Assembly: GCF_015140455.1 (NCBI RefSeq)
Contig: NZ_AP024094.1
Span: 2,852,001 to 2,916,000, forward strand
DNA: 64,000 bases
Source of the DNA: Jeongeupia sp. HS-3
Lineage (GTDB): Bacteria > Pseudomonadota > Gammaproteobacteria > Burkholderiales > Chitinibacteraceae
Direction: 5' to 3'
The notes beneath the pieces were generated by a model that was not told the origin of the DNA, ran no database searches, and saw only the letters and a list, made by a program, of their open reading frames with translations. How positions within the stretch are numbered: the stretch's first letter is position 1; every line of letters starts with the position of its first letter. Position numbers and translations under genes: made by a program. Positions 26,774 through 36,385 of the stretch are shown here, piece after piece.

Positions 26774-27967
26774 TCAGGCCGCCGCGGTGACGGGACGCGG
26801 GGTAAAGCGCCAGTACAAGGTCGCCAGCACCGGGACGATCAGCAGCGGCAGCACCGCGGCGTTCAGCGCGCCCCAGCCGTAGCGCTGCAGCCACGGCGCG
26901 GCGATGAACGAGCCGAGCGCGGCGGCGCAACTGGTTGCGAACTCGCTGCCGCCTTGTGTGCGGGCGCGTTCGCTCGGCCGGTACGATTGCGCCAGCAGCG
27001 TGGTGCCGGCGACGAACATGAAGTTCCAGCCGACGCCGAGCAGCATCAGCGCGATGTAGAACGCTGGCAGCGACGTCGACGCCTGGCCGAGCACCGCGCT
27101 GGCGGCGAGCAGCAACGCGCCCGACAGCGAGACCGGCAGCATGCCGAAGCGGGTGATCAGTCGGCCCGAAACGAAGGCCGGCGCAAACATGCCGAGCATG
27201 TGCCACTGGATCACGCCGGCACCGTCGGCCACGTTGAAGCCGCAGGCCAGCATTGCCAGCGGCGTCGCCGTCATCAGGCACACCATCACCGCGTAGGCGA
27301 TCAGGTTGTTGGCGATCGCGGCGATGAACACCGGCTGCGCCACGATGAGCGAGAGCGGGCGGGGTGCTTCATGCGCAACCGCTTCGACGGCGTTATCCGG
27401 CGATTCGCGGTAGCGCAGTAACAGCAGCAGCGACGCCAGCCCCAGTGCCGCCGCGAGCAGGTAGGCGCCGGCAAACGGCACCGCGGCGAACCAGCCCTGC
27501 GCGCTCTTGGCCAGCAACGGCCCGAACAGCGCGGCCAGCACGCCGCCGGTCATCACCGTCGCGATCGTCCGCGCCTTGGCGTCGCCTTGCGATTCGTCGG
27601 CCGCCGCCAGCCGGTAGTACTGCGCGAACGCCTGGAACACGCCGATGCCGGCGGTGCCGACGCAGAACAGCACGAAATCGTGGCGGAACATCGCCAGTGC
27701 CGAGATCAGCCCGCCGAGCATCCCGGCGGCCGCACCGATGGCGAAGCCGCGCCGCCGGCCGAGCTTCTTGAGCAGCGACGCGGCGACCAGCGCCGTCAGC
27801 GCGGCGGTGACGATGATGATCGTGAACGGCAAGGTCGCCAGACGCTTGTCGGCGGCGAGTACATAACCGGCGAGGCCGGTCAGCGTCAGGTCGATCGAAA
27901 TGGCTGCGGTATACAGGCCTTGGCAAACGGCGAGGGTGCGGATATTGCCGCGGTGAGCGTCGGACAT
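26774..27967 (-). CDS. MFS transporter
   Basis: 397-residue major facilitator with about 12 hydrophobic segments and the loop 2-3 motif (LLKKLGRRRGFAIGAAAG). Similar to MFS proteins of unknown drug or metabolite specificity. It sits 2 bases upstream of the GlxA-like regulator on the same strand; the substrate cannot be predicted. No strong ribosome site was seen. Confidence 0.85.
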   Translation of the reverse strand: MSDAHRGNIRTLAVCQGLYTAAISIDLTLTGLAGYVLAADKRLATLPFTIIIVTAALTALVAASLLKKLGRRRGFAIGAAAGMLGGLISALAMFRHDFVLFCVGTAGIGVFQAFAQYYRLAAADESQGDAKARTIATVMTGGVLAALFGPLLAKSAQGWFAAVPFAGAYLLAAALGLASLLLLLRYRESPDNAVEAVAHEAPRPLSLIVAQPVFIAAIANNLIAYAVMVCLMTATPLAMLACGFNVADGAGVIQWHMLGMFAPAFVSGRLITRFGMLPVSLSGALLLAASAVLGQASTSLPAFYIALMLLGVGWNFMFVAGTTLLAQSYRPSERARTQGGSEFATSCAAALGSFIAAPWLQRYGWGALNAAVLPLLIVPVLATLYWRFTPRPVTAAA

Positions 27968-28129
27968 GAAAGGAATCCGGTGAGGGTGAAACCCGAGTAT
28001 GGCAGCAGCATTTTTGGCACGAATGCCAAGATGATGTCAATTTCTGCCAGAGTGACGCAGGCCGGTGTTACCGGCTTTATGCTTACGTTTATCTAGTAAA
28101 CACTTTCTTTTGCCTTTATTTTGTTGACG

Positions 28130-29236
28130 TCACAAATCAGCATTTTGATAATCACCGGCTTACTTTTCCAGTCCCGGACGATTCACCACGCGCTTAACAA
28201 ATAAATCCGGCCGTCGCTGCTGCCAATCTTTCATCGCCTGCAGCGGCGTTCGGTGTTGCAAGGCCAGTTGCGGTAAGTGCTGGTTGTACAGCCACACATA
28301 GCGCTGCAACGTCTGCGCCAAATCCTCGCCAGACTCAAAGCGATGCGTCGCCAGTACCTCGCTGATCCGGCCGTTGAAACGCTCAACCATGCCGTTGGTT
28401 TGCGGATGGCGCGGTTTGGTCAGCCGGTGCTCAATCTGCAGCGCTGTGCACAGCCGATCAAACTCATGCTCGCCGCTGGCGGTCTTGGTTTTATTGAACA
28501 AGCGATCGGTGAACTCACTGCCGTTGTCGGTCAACAGGATCTGCAATTTAAACGGGATGGCTTTGGCCAAGGCGGCCAGGAATGCCTTCGCGCTTGCAGC
28601 GGTCTTGTTGGGCTTGATCTGCACGAACACCCAGCGGGTGGCGCGGTCGATGGCGACGAATAGATAGCGGCGGGTGGTTTCGTCCGGCATTTGCGGCAGG
28701 TATTTGACGTCGACATGGACAAAGCCAGGGTCGTAATCCTTGAAGGGTTTGCTGTTGCGCGCCCGCTGTGTCGGTTCGAGCGCATGCAGGCTGCCGACGC
28801 CGTGGCGGCGCAGGCAGCGATCCAGTCCGGAGCGGGAGACCGTCGGATGCAGGAACTCGCGGATCACCACCAGCAATCATCCAGCCCCAGCTTAAGGGTT
28901 TGGCGCAGTTGTACTGCGACCGCTTCTTGCGCGGGCGTCAGCGTGGTTTGCAGTCGATGCGCCGTATGAGAACGATCCTGTACGTCCTGGCGTTGGCGCC
29001 ACTTGCGAATGGTATCCACGGTGACGCCGTAGCGACGTGCCAGTTCGGTGTTGGGTATGCTGGTCGGCGCCGCCTGGATTTCGGCGCGAATGGCCGGGGT
29101 GGTGCGGGCGCGCTGGTGCAGTTGGACGATCATCGGGCTGACCTCGTCAGGGAAGCTCGCAGCTTAGCAAGCGCATGGCGGGCACAGTGAAGTCGCCAGC
29201 TGCGAGGGCTTAGATTATCATCCGGGATGCGACATT
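28130..29236 (-). mobile_element. IS481-family insertion sequence, probably inactive
   Basis: One IS copy of about 1.1 kb with a single transposase frame. Ends are not certain. Near the left end lies TGATAATC (28146-28153) and near the right end its inverted copy GATTATCA (29213-29220), followed outwards by CGACA at 29230-29234, which suggests a TGTCG-type tip. The outer left arm does not match well, so the left boundary is approximate. No target-site duplication could be identified. It inserted between an MFS gene and a redox operon. Confidence 0.75.
28160..29133 (-). pseudogene. IS481-family transposase, split by a frameshift
   Basis: The N-terminal frame (28864-29133) encodes a helix-turn-helix part, MIVQLHQRARTTPAIRAEI...LARRYGVTVDTIRKWRQR, and stops after GLDDCWW. 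The C-terminal frame (28160-28876) continues with LVVIREFLHPTVSRSGLDRCLRRHGV and an integrase core with the DDE residues in HVDVKYLPQM, LLTDNGSEF and MVERFNGRISE. Together they equal one protein of about 325 residues, so one base near 28873-28880 is probably missing (a T in a short run). The site does not look like a slippery sequence, so I read it as a broken gene or a sequence error. Confidence 0.85.
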
Positions 29237-29244
29237 TATGTCTC

Positions 29245-30630
29245 TTACAGTTTTACCACCACATCCCTCAACGCCGTCCTCACCCCTTCCTCCACCACCG
29301 GGTGATAGAACGGCATCTCCAGCATCTGCTCGACCGTCAGCTCCATCTGCACCGCCCACGCCAGCGTATGGGCGATATTTTCGGCGCGCGGGCCTATCCA
29401 TTCGGCGCCGAGGAAGGCTCCGGTCGCCTTGTCGGCGTAGACGTGCATCAGCCCGCGGTTTTTCAGCATCACGCGACTGCGGCCTTGGTTCTCGAAACTG
29501 ACTTCGCCGGTCACGAAGCTGCCCGGTTCGAGATCGGCGAAGCGGGCGCCGACCATGGCGATTTGCGGGTCGCTGAATACCACGCCGATCGGCGCGCGGC
29601 GCAGCCCCGGTTTGACGTCGGGATAGCTGGCGGCGTTGCTGCCGGCGGTTTTGCCTTCGTCGGCGGCTTCGTGCAGCAGCGGCAGGATGTTGTTGGCGTC
29701 GCCGGCGATGAATACCGGGCTTGATCCGCACTGCAGCGTCTCGCGGTCGAACAGCGGCACACCGCGGGCATCGAGTTCGAGGCCGGTGTTCTCCAGCCCG
29801 AGGCTGGCGACGTTGGGGCTGCGGCCGGTGGCCGCGAGCACGTAGTCGAAGCGCTCGGTGACGGTTTCGCCCTTCAGGTTCACGTAGCGGATCACCGCTT
29901 CGTCGCCTTCGCGTGCCATAGCTTCGATCTTGGCGTCCGGATCGAGGTAGAACTCTTGCTGGAAAGCGCTGCGGGCGTAGTCGCGGATCGCCGGATCGCT
30001 GAGCGGGCCGACGCCGCCACGGGCGCCGAAGACGCGGACGATGACGCCGAGCCGGGCCAGCGCCTGGCCGAGTTCGAGGCCGATCACGCCGGGGCCGAAT
30101 ACGGCAACGCGGCGCGGCAGCGTGTCCCAGCTGAATACGTCGTCGTTGACGACCAGCCGGTCGCCGAACACCTTGAACGGTGCCGGGATATTGGGGCTGG
30201 AGCCGGTGGCGATGACCACGCGGCCGGCTTTCACGGTGGTGTGGTCGTCGACCTGCAGCGTCAGGTTGTCGACGAAGCGGGCATAGCCGCGCAGCCGGTC
30301 TGACGCCGGGATGCCGTCGACGCTTTCGAGCACGAAGCCGACAAAGCGGTCGCGTTCGCGCTTGACCCGGTCCATCACTTCACGGCCGTTGATGACGATG
30401 TCGCCGTCGACGCGCACGCCGAACGGTGCGATGTGACGCAGCTCGTGTGCGGCTTCGGCGGCGGCGATCAAGAGCTTGGACGGCATGCAGCCGACGCGGG
30501 CGCAGGTGGTGCCGTAAGGGCCGCCCTCGATCAGCAGCGCGGTCTTGCCGGCGGCCTTGGCGGCACGGTAGGCGGCGAGGCCGGCGGTACCGGCACCGAG
30601 GATGGCAATATCGATGGAGATCGTATTCAT
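29245..30630 (-). CDS. Dihydrolipoamide dehydrogenase-like flavin disulfide reductase
   Basis: 461-residue flavoprotein. FAD motif DIAILGAGTAGLAAYRAA at the start, redox-active disulfide CARVGC (Cys43, Cys48), NAD(P)H-binding GPGVIGLELGQALARLGV, FAD motif FIAGDANN, and the C-terminal dimer motif FYHPVVEEG with His443 and Glu448. It could be a lipoamide dehydrogenase, but no oxoacid dehydrogenase genes are adjacent. It is 148 bases downstream of the Prx-Grx gene on the same strand, so reduction of a thiol partner is an alternative. Good AAGGAG site before the ATG. Confidence 0.88.
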   Translation of the reverse strand: MNTISIDIAILGAGTAGLAAYRAAKAAGKTALLIEGGPYGTTCARVGCMPSKLLIAAAEAAHELRHIAPFGVRVDGDIVINGREVMDRVKRERDRFVGFVLESVDGIPASDRLRGYARFVDNLTLQVDDHTTVKAGRVVIATGSSPNIPAPFKVFGDRLVVNDDVFSWDTLPRRVAVFGPGVIGLELGQALARLGVIVRVFGARGGVGPLSDPAIRDYARSAFQQEFYLDPDAKIEAMAREGDEAVIRYVNLKGETVTERFDYVLAATGRSPNVASLGLENTGLELDARGVPLFDRETLQCGSSPVFIAGDANNILPLLHEAADEGKTAGSNAASYPDVKPGLRRAPIGVVFSDPQIAMVGARFADLEPGSFVTGEVSFENQGRSRVMLKNRGLMHVYADKATGAFLGAEWIGPRAENIAHTLAWAVQMELTVEQMLEMPFYHPVVEEGVRTALRDVVVKL

Positions 30631-30712
30631 GCAGCGCTCCTTATCATTATTCGGGTCAGGTCAGTCGTCGTGCCGGATGGGGCTAGGGCCGCGCCATCGG
30701 GGCCGGCGATTG

Positions 30713-30735
30713 AAAAGGGCCGGTCAAGCCGGCCC
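30713..30735 (-). terminator. Terminator between prx-grx and the flavin reductase gene
   Basis: On the - strand a stem GGGCCGG/CCGGCCC (30717-30723 with 30729-30735) is followed by TTTT. It probably ends or attenuates the prx transcript. A second strong hairpin, GCCCGGG with CCCGGGC, lies at 30752-30771. Confidence 0.65.
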
Positions 30736-30778
30736 GTGTGTATTGCGTGCAGCCCGGGTCGAAGCCCGGGCGCGGGCC

Positions 30779-31510
30779 TTACTTGGCGAGGAAACGCTCG
30801 ACCTGTTCGTGGCCGCCGATCAGCTTGCCGTTGATGAACACCTGCGGCGCGGTCATCGAGCCCGAGACGGCGCCGAGCGCCTTGCCGCGGATCTTGTTGT
30901 CCAGCGGCACTTCGACATAGTCGTAGCCGTGTTCGGTCAGCAATGCCTTGGCCTTGGCGCAGAACGAGCAGCCGACCTTGGCGAACACGACGACCTGATC
31001 GGGCTTCTTCGCCTTCGGGTTGATGTAGTCGAGCATGGTGTCGGCGTCCGACACTTCAAACGGATCGCCTTCCTTCTGCGGTTCGATGAACATCTTTTCG
31101 ACCACGCCGTCCTTCACCAGCATCGAATAGCGCCAGCTGCGCTTGCCGAAGCCGAGGTCGGCCTTGTCGACCAGCATGCCCATGCCTTCGGTGAACTCGC
31201 CGTTGCCGTCGGGGATCATCACGATGTTCTGTGCTTCCTGATCCTTGGCCCATTCGTTCATCACGAAGGTATCGTTGACCGAGACGCAGAGGATGGCGTC
31301 GACGCCGTTTTCCTTGAACGCCGGTGCGAGTTCGTTGTAACGCGGCAGGTGGGTGGAGGAGCAGGTCGGGGTGAACGCACCCGGCAGCGAGAACAGCGCC
31401 ACGGTCTTGCCTTTGAAAAGCTCGTCGGTGGTGACGTTCTTCCATTCATTGTTTTCGCGGACGCGGAAAGTGACGTTGGGGACGCGTTGACCTTCACGGT
31501 TTTGCAGCAT
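30779..31510 (-). CDS. Hybrid peroxiredoxin-glutaredoxin
   Basis: 243-residue fusion. Residues 1-165 are a Prx5-type peroxiredoxin with peroxidatic Cys50 in [14 protein letters not shown]. Residues about 170-243 are a glutaredoxin with CSFC (Cys181, Cys184), then a Grx-type [24 protein letters not shown]. The fusion lets glutathione reduce peroxides through one protein, as in Haemophilus and Neisseria. It has a divergent promoter region with the MscS gene and a LysR-like site upstream at 31611-31629. Confidence 0.94.
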   Translation of the reverse strand: MLQNREGQRVPNVTFRVRENNEWKNVTTDELFKGKTVALFSLPGAFTPTCSSTHLPRYNELAPAFKENGVDAILCVSVNDTFVMNEWAKDQEAQNIVMIPDGNGEFTEGMGMLVDKADLGFGKRSWRYSMLVKDGVVEKMFIEPQKEGDPFEVSDADTMLDYINPKAKKPDQVVVFAKVGCSFCAKAKALLTEHGYDYVEVPLDNKIRGKALGAVSGSMTAPQVFINGKLIGGHEQVERFLAK

Positions 31511-31610
31511 GTCTAAACTCCTTTTATTGAGGCGGGTAGGCTGCGTCTTGCAGCGATGGACGAAGTATCCCGGCGAGCCGGCGATACGTCTAATTTAATG
31601 ATTTCACCAA

Positions 31611-31629
31611 ATCGATTGTTGATTTCTAT
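31611..31629. promoter_or_regulatory. Candidate LysR-type (OxyR-like) binding site
   Basis: ATCGATTGTTGATTTCTAT has a T-N11-A style layout with AT-rich half-sites that partly match each other. It lies about 100 bases upstream of the Prx-Grx start. OxyR control of Prx-Grx is known in related genera, but the match here is weak. Confidence 0.25.
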
Positions 31630-31722
31630 CAAGGTGAGGCCGAATCGCATTCGCATTCACCGGCTATCGCCGACGGGCAAGCGGTGCGATCATCGGCCGT
31701 CGAACACTTGCAAGGAGCGCCT

Positions 31723-33933
31723 GTGCGGGCCCGACTGTTGAACTGGCTGTTGTTGCTGTGCCTGATTGTGCCGATGCTGGCGATGGCCGCGCCGTTGCCG
31801 GCCACCAAGGCATCCCAGCCGGCTGCGGCGTCGGCGGTATCGCCAGCGGCGTTGACTGCCTCGCTGGATACCGTGATCGCCACGCTGGAAAGCACATCCC
31901 AGCGGGAGGCGCTGCTCACCGAACTCAAGGCCTTGCGCACCAGCGCCAGCGCGGTGGCCGCGTCGGCGCCGGTCAGCGTGCAGGACAACGGCTTGCTCGG
32001 CGTGCTCAATAGCCAGTTCGATCTCTTACGCAACCAGTTCGACAGCGGTTTCCGCCCTTTGTTGCGCTGGCGGGCGCTGCTTGGCAATAGTGCCAACGAG
32101 CTGGGGCTGCGGATCCGCGAGCAGGCGGGCGACCCGTGGCGGCTGCCGGTCGATTTCACCGTCACCCTGCTGGTATGGATGGCGACCGCCTGCGCGCTGA
32201 GCTGGAGCGCCACGCAGGTGGGGCGCCGGCTCGGCATCGAGGCCGAACTGCCGGCGCATCCGCGTACGCGCGAATTGCTGCTGTTCCTGCTGCAGCGGAT
32301 CGCGCCGTGGGCGGTGGCCTTTGGCATGACGCTGTATCTGCTGCGGCTGGCGCCGGCTACCGCGCTGGGCAGCCTGCTGGCGATGCTGCTTGCCTACGGG
32401 ATGCTGGCCGGCACGCTGTTCGCCGCATTGTGCGTGCTGCTGTTCTCCCTGCGCGCCACCGGTTTGCGCCGGCCGGCGGTGCGGGTGCTGATCGTCCGCG
32501 GCCGGCACTGGCTGTTCCTGATCGGCCTGTGCGCGGCTTTTGCCGATGCATTCAGCAACCCGACGGTGAAAATCGAATTCGGTCCCAACCTCGCCGGGCT
32601 GGCGGCCTCGTTGACCGATCTGGCGACTATCGCACTGACTGCGGCCTACGTGATCCTTTATCGTCGCCCGGTCGCCCACCTGATACTGAACCGGCCGTAT
32701 TCGCACCGCCACGCCAGCAAGGCACTGACCGAGACGCTGCAGTTCGTCGCCGCGCTGTGGCACCTGCCGGTGCTGCTGCTGTGTGCGCTGTCGGCGTTCA
32801 AGACGCTGGTCAGTGCCGGCCGGCAGACCAATACGCTCAACAGCGCGGTGCTGAGCATCGTGCTGATGGTGGTGGCCTTCCTGATTTCAACCTTCCTGCA
32901 GCGCAGTTTCAGCGAAGCCGGGCCGAAAAGGCCGCATCGGCGCTCGCCCTATCTGTTGCGCTTGCTGCAGTTCGGCCGGAACCTGCTGCTCGTGGCGATG
33001 TGGTGCGGCTTTGCCGAGCTGTTCGCAAGGATCTGGGGCGTGTCGCTGCTGGAGCTAGGGGCACTGAAAATCCGTGGGCGCACGCTGGATGACATCGTCG
33101 GCGGCGTCGTGCTGACGGTGCTGATCGCCTGGCTGCTGTGGATACTGCTCGATACGCTGATCGACGAAAGCATGAAGGGCGGCGGCCATCGCAAGGGCAA
33201 GTCGGCCAGCACGCGGGCGCGGACGATCCTGCCGCTGTTCCGCAACGCGATTCTCGGCACCATTCTGGTGGTGGCGACCATCCTGTCGCTGGCCAACCTC
33301 GGCATCGACGTGACGCCGCTGATCGCCGGCGCCGGCGTCATCGGCCTCGCGGTCGGTTTCGGCGCGCAGACGCTGGTCAAGGACCTGATCACCGGGCTGT
33401 TCATTCTGATCGAGGACACCATTGCCGTTGGCGACTACATCGACGTCGGCGGCCATGCCGGTACCGTTGAAGGGCTGACGATACGCACGGTGAAGCTGCG
33501 CGATTCGCAAGGCGCCGTCCACTCGGTGCCGTTCAGCCAGATCGCCAGCATCACCAACTTTGCGCGCGAGTTCGCCTACGCGGTGTTCGATATCGGTGTC
33601 GGCTACGACGCCGATATCGAACAGGTGATGCGCACGATCCGCGAGGTCGGCACCGAAATGCGCGGCGAAGCCCGCTGGCGGCGCGAGCTGCTGGCGCCGA
33701 TCGAGGTGCAGGGGCTGGATCGTTTTGACGCCAGCGCCATCATCATCCGCGCCCGCTTCAAGACCCGGCCGCTGTCGCAGTGGGAGGTGGCGCGGGCGTT
33801 CAACCTGCGGCTGAAGAAGCGTTTCGACGAGAAGGGCATCGGCATGCCCTTCCCGCAAATGGACGTGCATTTCGCCCCGCCGTCGGTGCCGCCCGCAGCG
33901 GACGAGGCGCGACCCCTGGCGACGCCGGATTAG
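31723..33933 (+). CDS. Large MscS-family mechanosensitive ion channel
   Basis: 736 residues. After a signal-like start (RLLNWLLLLCLIVPMLAMAAPLPA) comes a periplasmic stretch with coiled character (residues about 50-130), then about ten membrane helices, then the conserved MscS core (ANLGIDVTPLIAGAGVIGLAVGFGAQTLVKDLITGLFILIEDTIAVGDYIDVGGHAGTVEGL). A cytoplasmic alpha/beta tail follows. Start GTG 31723 with AAGGAG 6 bases upstream; a GTG at 31684 would extend it without support. Probably relieves osmotic pressure. No strong terminator is visible after it. Confidence 0.88.
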   Translation: MRARLLNWLLLLCLIVPMLAMAAPLPATKASQPAAASAVSPAALTASLDTVIATLESTSQREALLTELKALRTSASAVAASAPVSVQDNGLLGVLNSQFDLLRNQFDSGFRPLLRWRALLGNSANELGLRIREQAGDPWRLPVDFTVTLLVWMATACALSWSATQVGRRLGIEAELPAHPRTRELLLFLLQRIAPWAVAFGMTLYLLRLAPATALGSLLAMLLAYGMLAGTLFAALCVLLFSLRATGLRRPAVRVLIVRGRHWLFLIGLCAAFADAFSNPTVKIEFGPNLAGLAASLTDLATIALTAAYVILYRRPVAHLILNRPYSHRHASKALTETLQFVAALWHLPVLLLCALSAFKTLVSAGRQTNTLNSAVLSIVLMVVAFLISTFLQRSFSEAGPKRPHRRSPYLLRLLQFGRNLLLVAMWCGFAELFARIWGVSLLELGALKIRGRTLDDIVGGVVLTVLIAWLLWILLDTLIDESMKGGGHRKGKSASTRARTILPLFRNAILGTILVVATILSLANLGIDVTPLIAGAGVIGLAVGFGAQTLVKDLITGLFILIEDTIAVGDYIDVGGHAGTVEGLTIRTVKLRDSQGAVHSVPFSQIASITNFAREFAYAVFDIGVGYDADIEQVMRTIREVGTEMRGEARWRRELLAPIEVQGLDRFDASAIIIRARFKTRPLSQWEVARAFNLRLKKRFDEKGIGMPFPQMDVHFAPPSVPPAADEARPLATPD

Positions 33934-34003
33934 GGCTAGTCCCCCATTCCGGTGTCAGGCGGAACTATTCACAATGTGGCTTTAGTCTCGGTCTGCATCC
34001 GCC

Positions 34004-34765
34004 ATGCCCCAAGAACTGCTGTTCCTGCTGCCGCTGGCGTTCATCGCCGGGATGATCGACGCCGCGGTCGGCGGCGGCGGGCTGATCCTCGTGCCCGGGC
34101 TGTTCACCATCCTGCCGCGCGAACTGCCGGCGATGCTGATGGGTACCAACAAGCTCGCCGCGGCGATGGGCACGCTGTCGGCGACGTGGCGCTATGCGCG
34201 GCAGGTGAAGCTCGACTGGCACATCCTGCTGCCGAGCGCGGGCGCGGCCTTCGTCGGCGCCTACCTCGGCGCCCGGGCGATCCACCTGCTGCCGGCCAGC
34301 TCGGTCCGACCGATGGTGGCGGTGCTGCTGGCGCTGATGCTGGCCTACACCTGGTTCAAGCCGGCGTTCGGCGGCGAGGACGCCGGCCGGCCGCTGACCC
34401 GGCGCGATCTGTATATCGGCATGGCGATCGGCATGGCGATCGGCTTCTACGACGGCTTCTTCGGCCCCGGCACCGGCTCCTTCCTGATCTTCCTGTTCGT
34501 GCGCTGTTTCCATTTCGACTTCGTGCGCGCGTCGGCATCGGCCAAGGTCGTCAATCTGGCGACCAACTTCGCGTCGTTGGCGTTCTTCATCCCGGCCAAG
34601 CTGGTGCTGTTCGGCTATGCGATTCCGATGGCGATCGCCAATATCGCCGGCGCCCAGGTCGGTAGCCATCTGGCGCTGAAGGGTGGCAATACCTGGATAC
34701 GCCGGCTGTTCCTGACGCTGGCGCTGGTGCTGCTCGCCAAGCTCAGCTGGGACATGATCAAGTAG
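34004..34765 (+). CDS. TSUP-family transporter (YfcA-like)
   Basis: 253 residues with eight or so membrane helices and the TauE/SafE/TSUP motif repeated twice (FIAGMIDAAVGGGGLILVPGLF and AIGMAIGFYDGFFGPGTGSFLIFLFV). YfcA-like members are thought to export sulfur or organic anions; substrate unknown. It is the first of two TSUP genes in this stretch, but has little sequence similarity to the second. Confidence 0.87.
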   Translation: MPQELLFLLPLAFIAGMIDAAVGGGGLILVPGLFTILPRELPAMLMGTNKLAAAMGTLSATWRYARQVKLDWHILLPSAGAAFVGAYLGARAIHLLPASSVRPMVAVLLALMLAYTWFKPAFGGEDAGRPLTRRDLYIGMAIGMAIGFYDGFFGPGTGSFLIFLFVRCFHFDFVRASASAKVVNLATNFASLAFFIPAKLVLFGYAIPMAIANIAGAQVGSHLALKGGNTWIRRLFLTLALVLLAKLSWDMIK

Positions 34766-34784
34766 CGCCCCGTACAATGGCCCG

Positions 34785-35096
34785 ATGACGATCGAATCGA
34801 ATGCGCCGCTGTCCTGTAGCAGCTGCAAGGCCTGTTGTTGCCAGCTTGAAGTGCTGCTGCTCGCCGGTGATGACGACGTGCCGCCGCAGTTCGTTGCCAA
34901 GGACGAATGGGGCGGCGAGGTGATGTTGCGGCTTGATGATGGCTGGTGCGCGGCGCTCAACCGCACGACCATGATGTGCTCGATCTATACGGTGCGGCCG
35001 TTGATCTGCCGCGAATACGAGCTCGGCGATTACGATTGCCTCGAGCAGCGCAAGCGCATTCCGATTCTCGCGATCCGAACCCCAGGAGCGACATGA
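34785..35096 (+). CDS. YkgJ-family cysteine-cluster protein
   Basis: 103 residues with a spaced cysteine set (Cys11, Cys14, Cys17, then C at CAAL, MMCSIY, LICREYE, YDCLEQ), the YkgJ/Fliy zinc or iron-sulfur cluster pattern. It binds a metal but the role is unknown. Stop overlaps the following EVE gene start (ATGA). Confidence 0.82.
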   Translation: MTIESNAPLSCSSCKACCCQLEVLLLAGDDDVPPQFVAKDEWGGEVMLRLDDGWCAALNRTTMMCSIYTVRPLICREYELGDYDCLEQRKRIPILAIRTPGAT

Positions 35097-35548
35097 ACTA
35101 CTGGCTGATGAAGTCCGAACCGGCCGATGTCGGCATCGACGATTTGCAGCGCCTCGGCCAGGTCGGCTGGTACGGCGTGCGCAATTATCAGGCACGCAAC
35201 TTCATGCGCGACGCGATGGCGATCGGCGACGGCGTGCTGTTCTACCACTCGAGTTGCGCCGAACCGGGGGTTGCCGGGCTGGCCGAAGTCTGCCGCGCCG
35301 CCTACGCCGACCCGACCCAGTTCGATCCCGAATCCAAGTACTACGATCCCAAATCGACGGCGGAAGCACCGCGCTGGCAGCAGGTCGATGTGCGCTTCGT
35401 CGCCAAGGGACGGCTGCTGAGCATAGACGCGATGCGCAGCCATCCCGAACTCGCCGGCATGCAGGTGCTCAAGCGCGGCAACCGGCTGTCGATCACCCCG
35501 GTGAGCGAGACCGAATGGCTGGTGATCAAGGCGTTGATCGGATGCTGA
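35093..35548 (+). CDS. EVE-domain protein
   Basis: 151 residues starting MNYWLMKSEPADVGIDDLQRLGQVGWYGVRNYQARNFMRDAMAIGDGVLFYHSS, a typical EVE start. The EVE domain is related to the PUA/YTH fold and is thought to bind modified DNA or RNA bases. Overlaps the YkgJ stop by 4 bases and the next gene by 7, so it is part of a tightly packed unit. Confidence 0.9.
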   Translation: MNYWLMKSEPADVGIDDLQRLGQVGWYGVRNYQARNFMRDAMAIGDGVLFYHSSCAEPGVAGLAEVCRAAYADPTQFDPESKYYDPKSTAEAPRWQQVDVRFVAKGRLLSIDAMRSHPELAGMQVLKRGNRLSITPVSETEWLVIKALIGC

Positions 35549-36339
35549 CCGCGCTGTTTGCCTGTCTTGCGCTGGGTCTTGTCGCCGGCTTGCTCGCCGG
35601 CCTGCTGGGTGTCGGCGGCGGCCTGGTGATCGTGCCGGGGCTGTTGTTCGTGTTCCACCTGATTGGCCTGCCCGAGGCGCACCAGCAGCATCTGGCGCTG
35701 GGGACGTCGCTGGCGACCATCGTGTTCACCTCGATCGCCAGTTTCCGCGCCCACGCGGCGCACGGAGCGGTGCGCTGGCCGGTGTTCCGCTCGATTGCAC
35801 CAGGCATCGTCATCGGCACCTTTGTCGGCGCGCAGCTGGCGGGGCTGTTTTCCGGCATTGCGCTCAAGTGGTTCTTTGTCGTTTTCGCCTATCTGGTCGG
35901 CGCGCAGATGCTCGCCGATTTCAAGCCCAAACCCAGCCGTGGCCTGCCCGGTACGCTGGGGATGGGCGGCGTCGGCACTGTGATCGGCGCGGTATCGAGC
36001 TGGGTCGGCATCGGCGGCGGCTCGCTGTCGGTGCCGTTCATGACGCTGTGCAATGTGCCGGTGCGCGAGGCGATCGGCACCTCGGCGGCGATCGGGCTGC
36101 CGATCGCGGCTGCGGGGGCGCTGGGTTATGTGGTCAGCGGCTGGGGCGCGTTCGAGCTGCCGGCGGGCAGCGCCGGCTTCGTCTACCTGCCGGCGCTCGC
36201 CGGTATCGTCATCGCCAGCTTTCCGATGGCCAAGGTCGGCGCCAGGCTGGCGCACCGGCTGCCGGTGGCGGTGCTGAAAAAGTGTTTTGCCGCGCTACTG
36301 ATCGTGCTGGCGACGAAAATGCTGATCAGCCTGATCTGA
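35542..36339 (+). CDS. TSUP-family transporter (TauE/SafE type)
   Basis: 265 residues with eight membrane helices and two copies of the GxGGGxxxVP motif (AGLLGVGGGLVIVPGLLFVF and SSWVGIGGGSLSVPFMTLC). Family members export sulfite, sulfoacetate or similar anions. Starts inside the end of the EVE gene (7-base overlap), so co-translation with it is likely. A terminator follows. Confidence 0.88.
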   Translation: MLTALFACLALGLVAGLLAGLLGVGGGLVIVPGLLFVFHLIGLPEAHQQHLALGTSLATIVFTSIASFRAHAAHGAVRWPVFRSIAPGIVIGTFVGAQLAGLFSGIALKWFFVVFAYLVGAQMLADFKPKPSRGLPGTLGMGGVGTVIGAVSSWVGIGGGSLSVPFMTLCNVPVREAIGTSAAIGLPIAAAGALGYVVSGWGAFELPAGSAGFVYLPALAGIVIASFPMAKVGARLAHRLPVAVLKKCFAALLIVLATKMLISLI

Positions 36340-36344
36340 GCCGT

Positions 36345-36375
36345 AAAAAAACGCCGCACATCGTGCGGCGTTTTT
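36345..36375. terminator. Bidirectional terminator after the TSUP and PfkB genes
   Basis: Stem ACGCCGCAC (36351-36359) with GTGCGGCGT (36363-36371), loop ATC, A-run on the left and T-run on the right. It serves both convergent genes. Confidence 0.92.
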
Positions 36376-36385
36376 ACTGACACGG

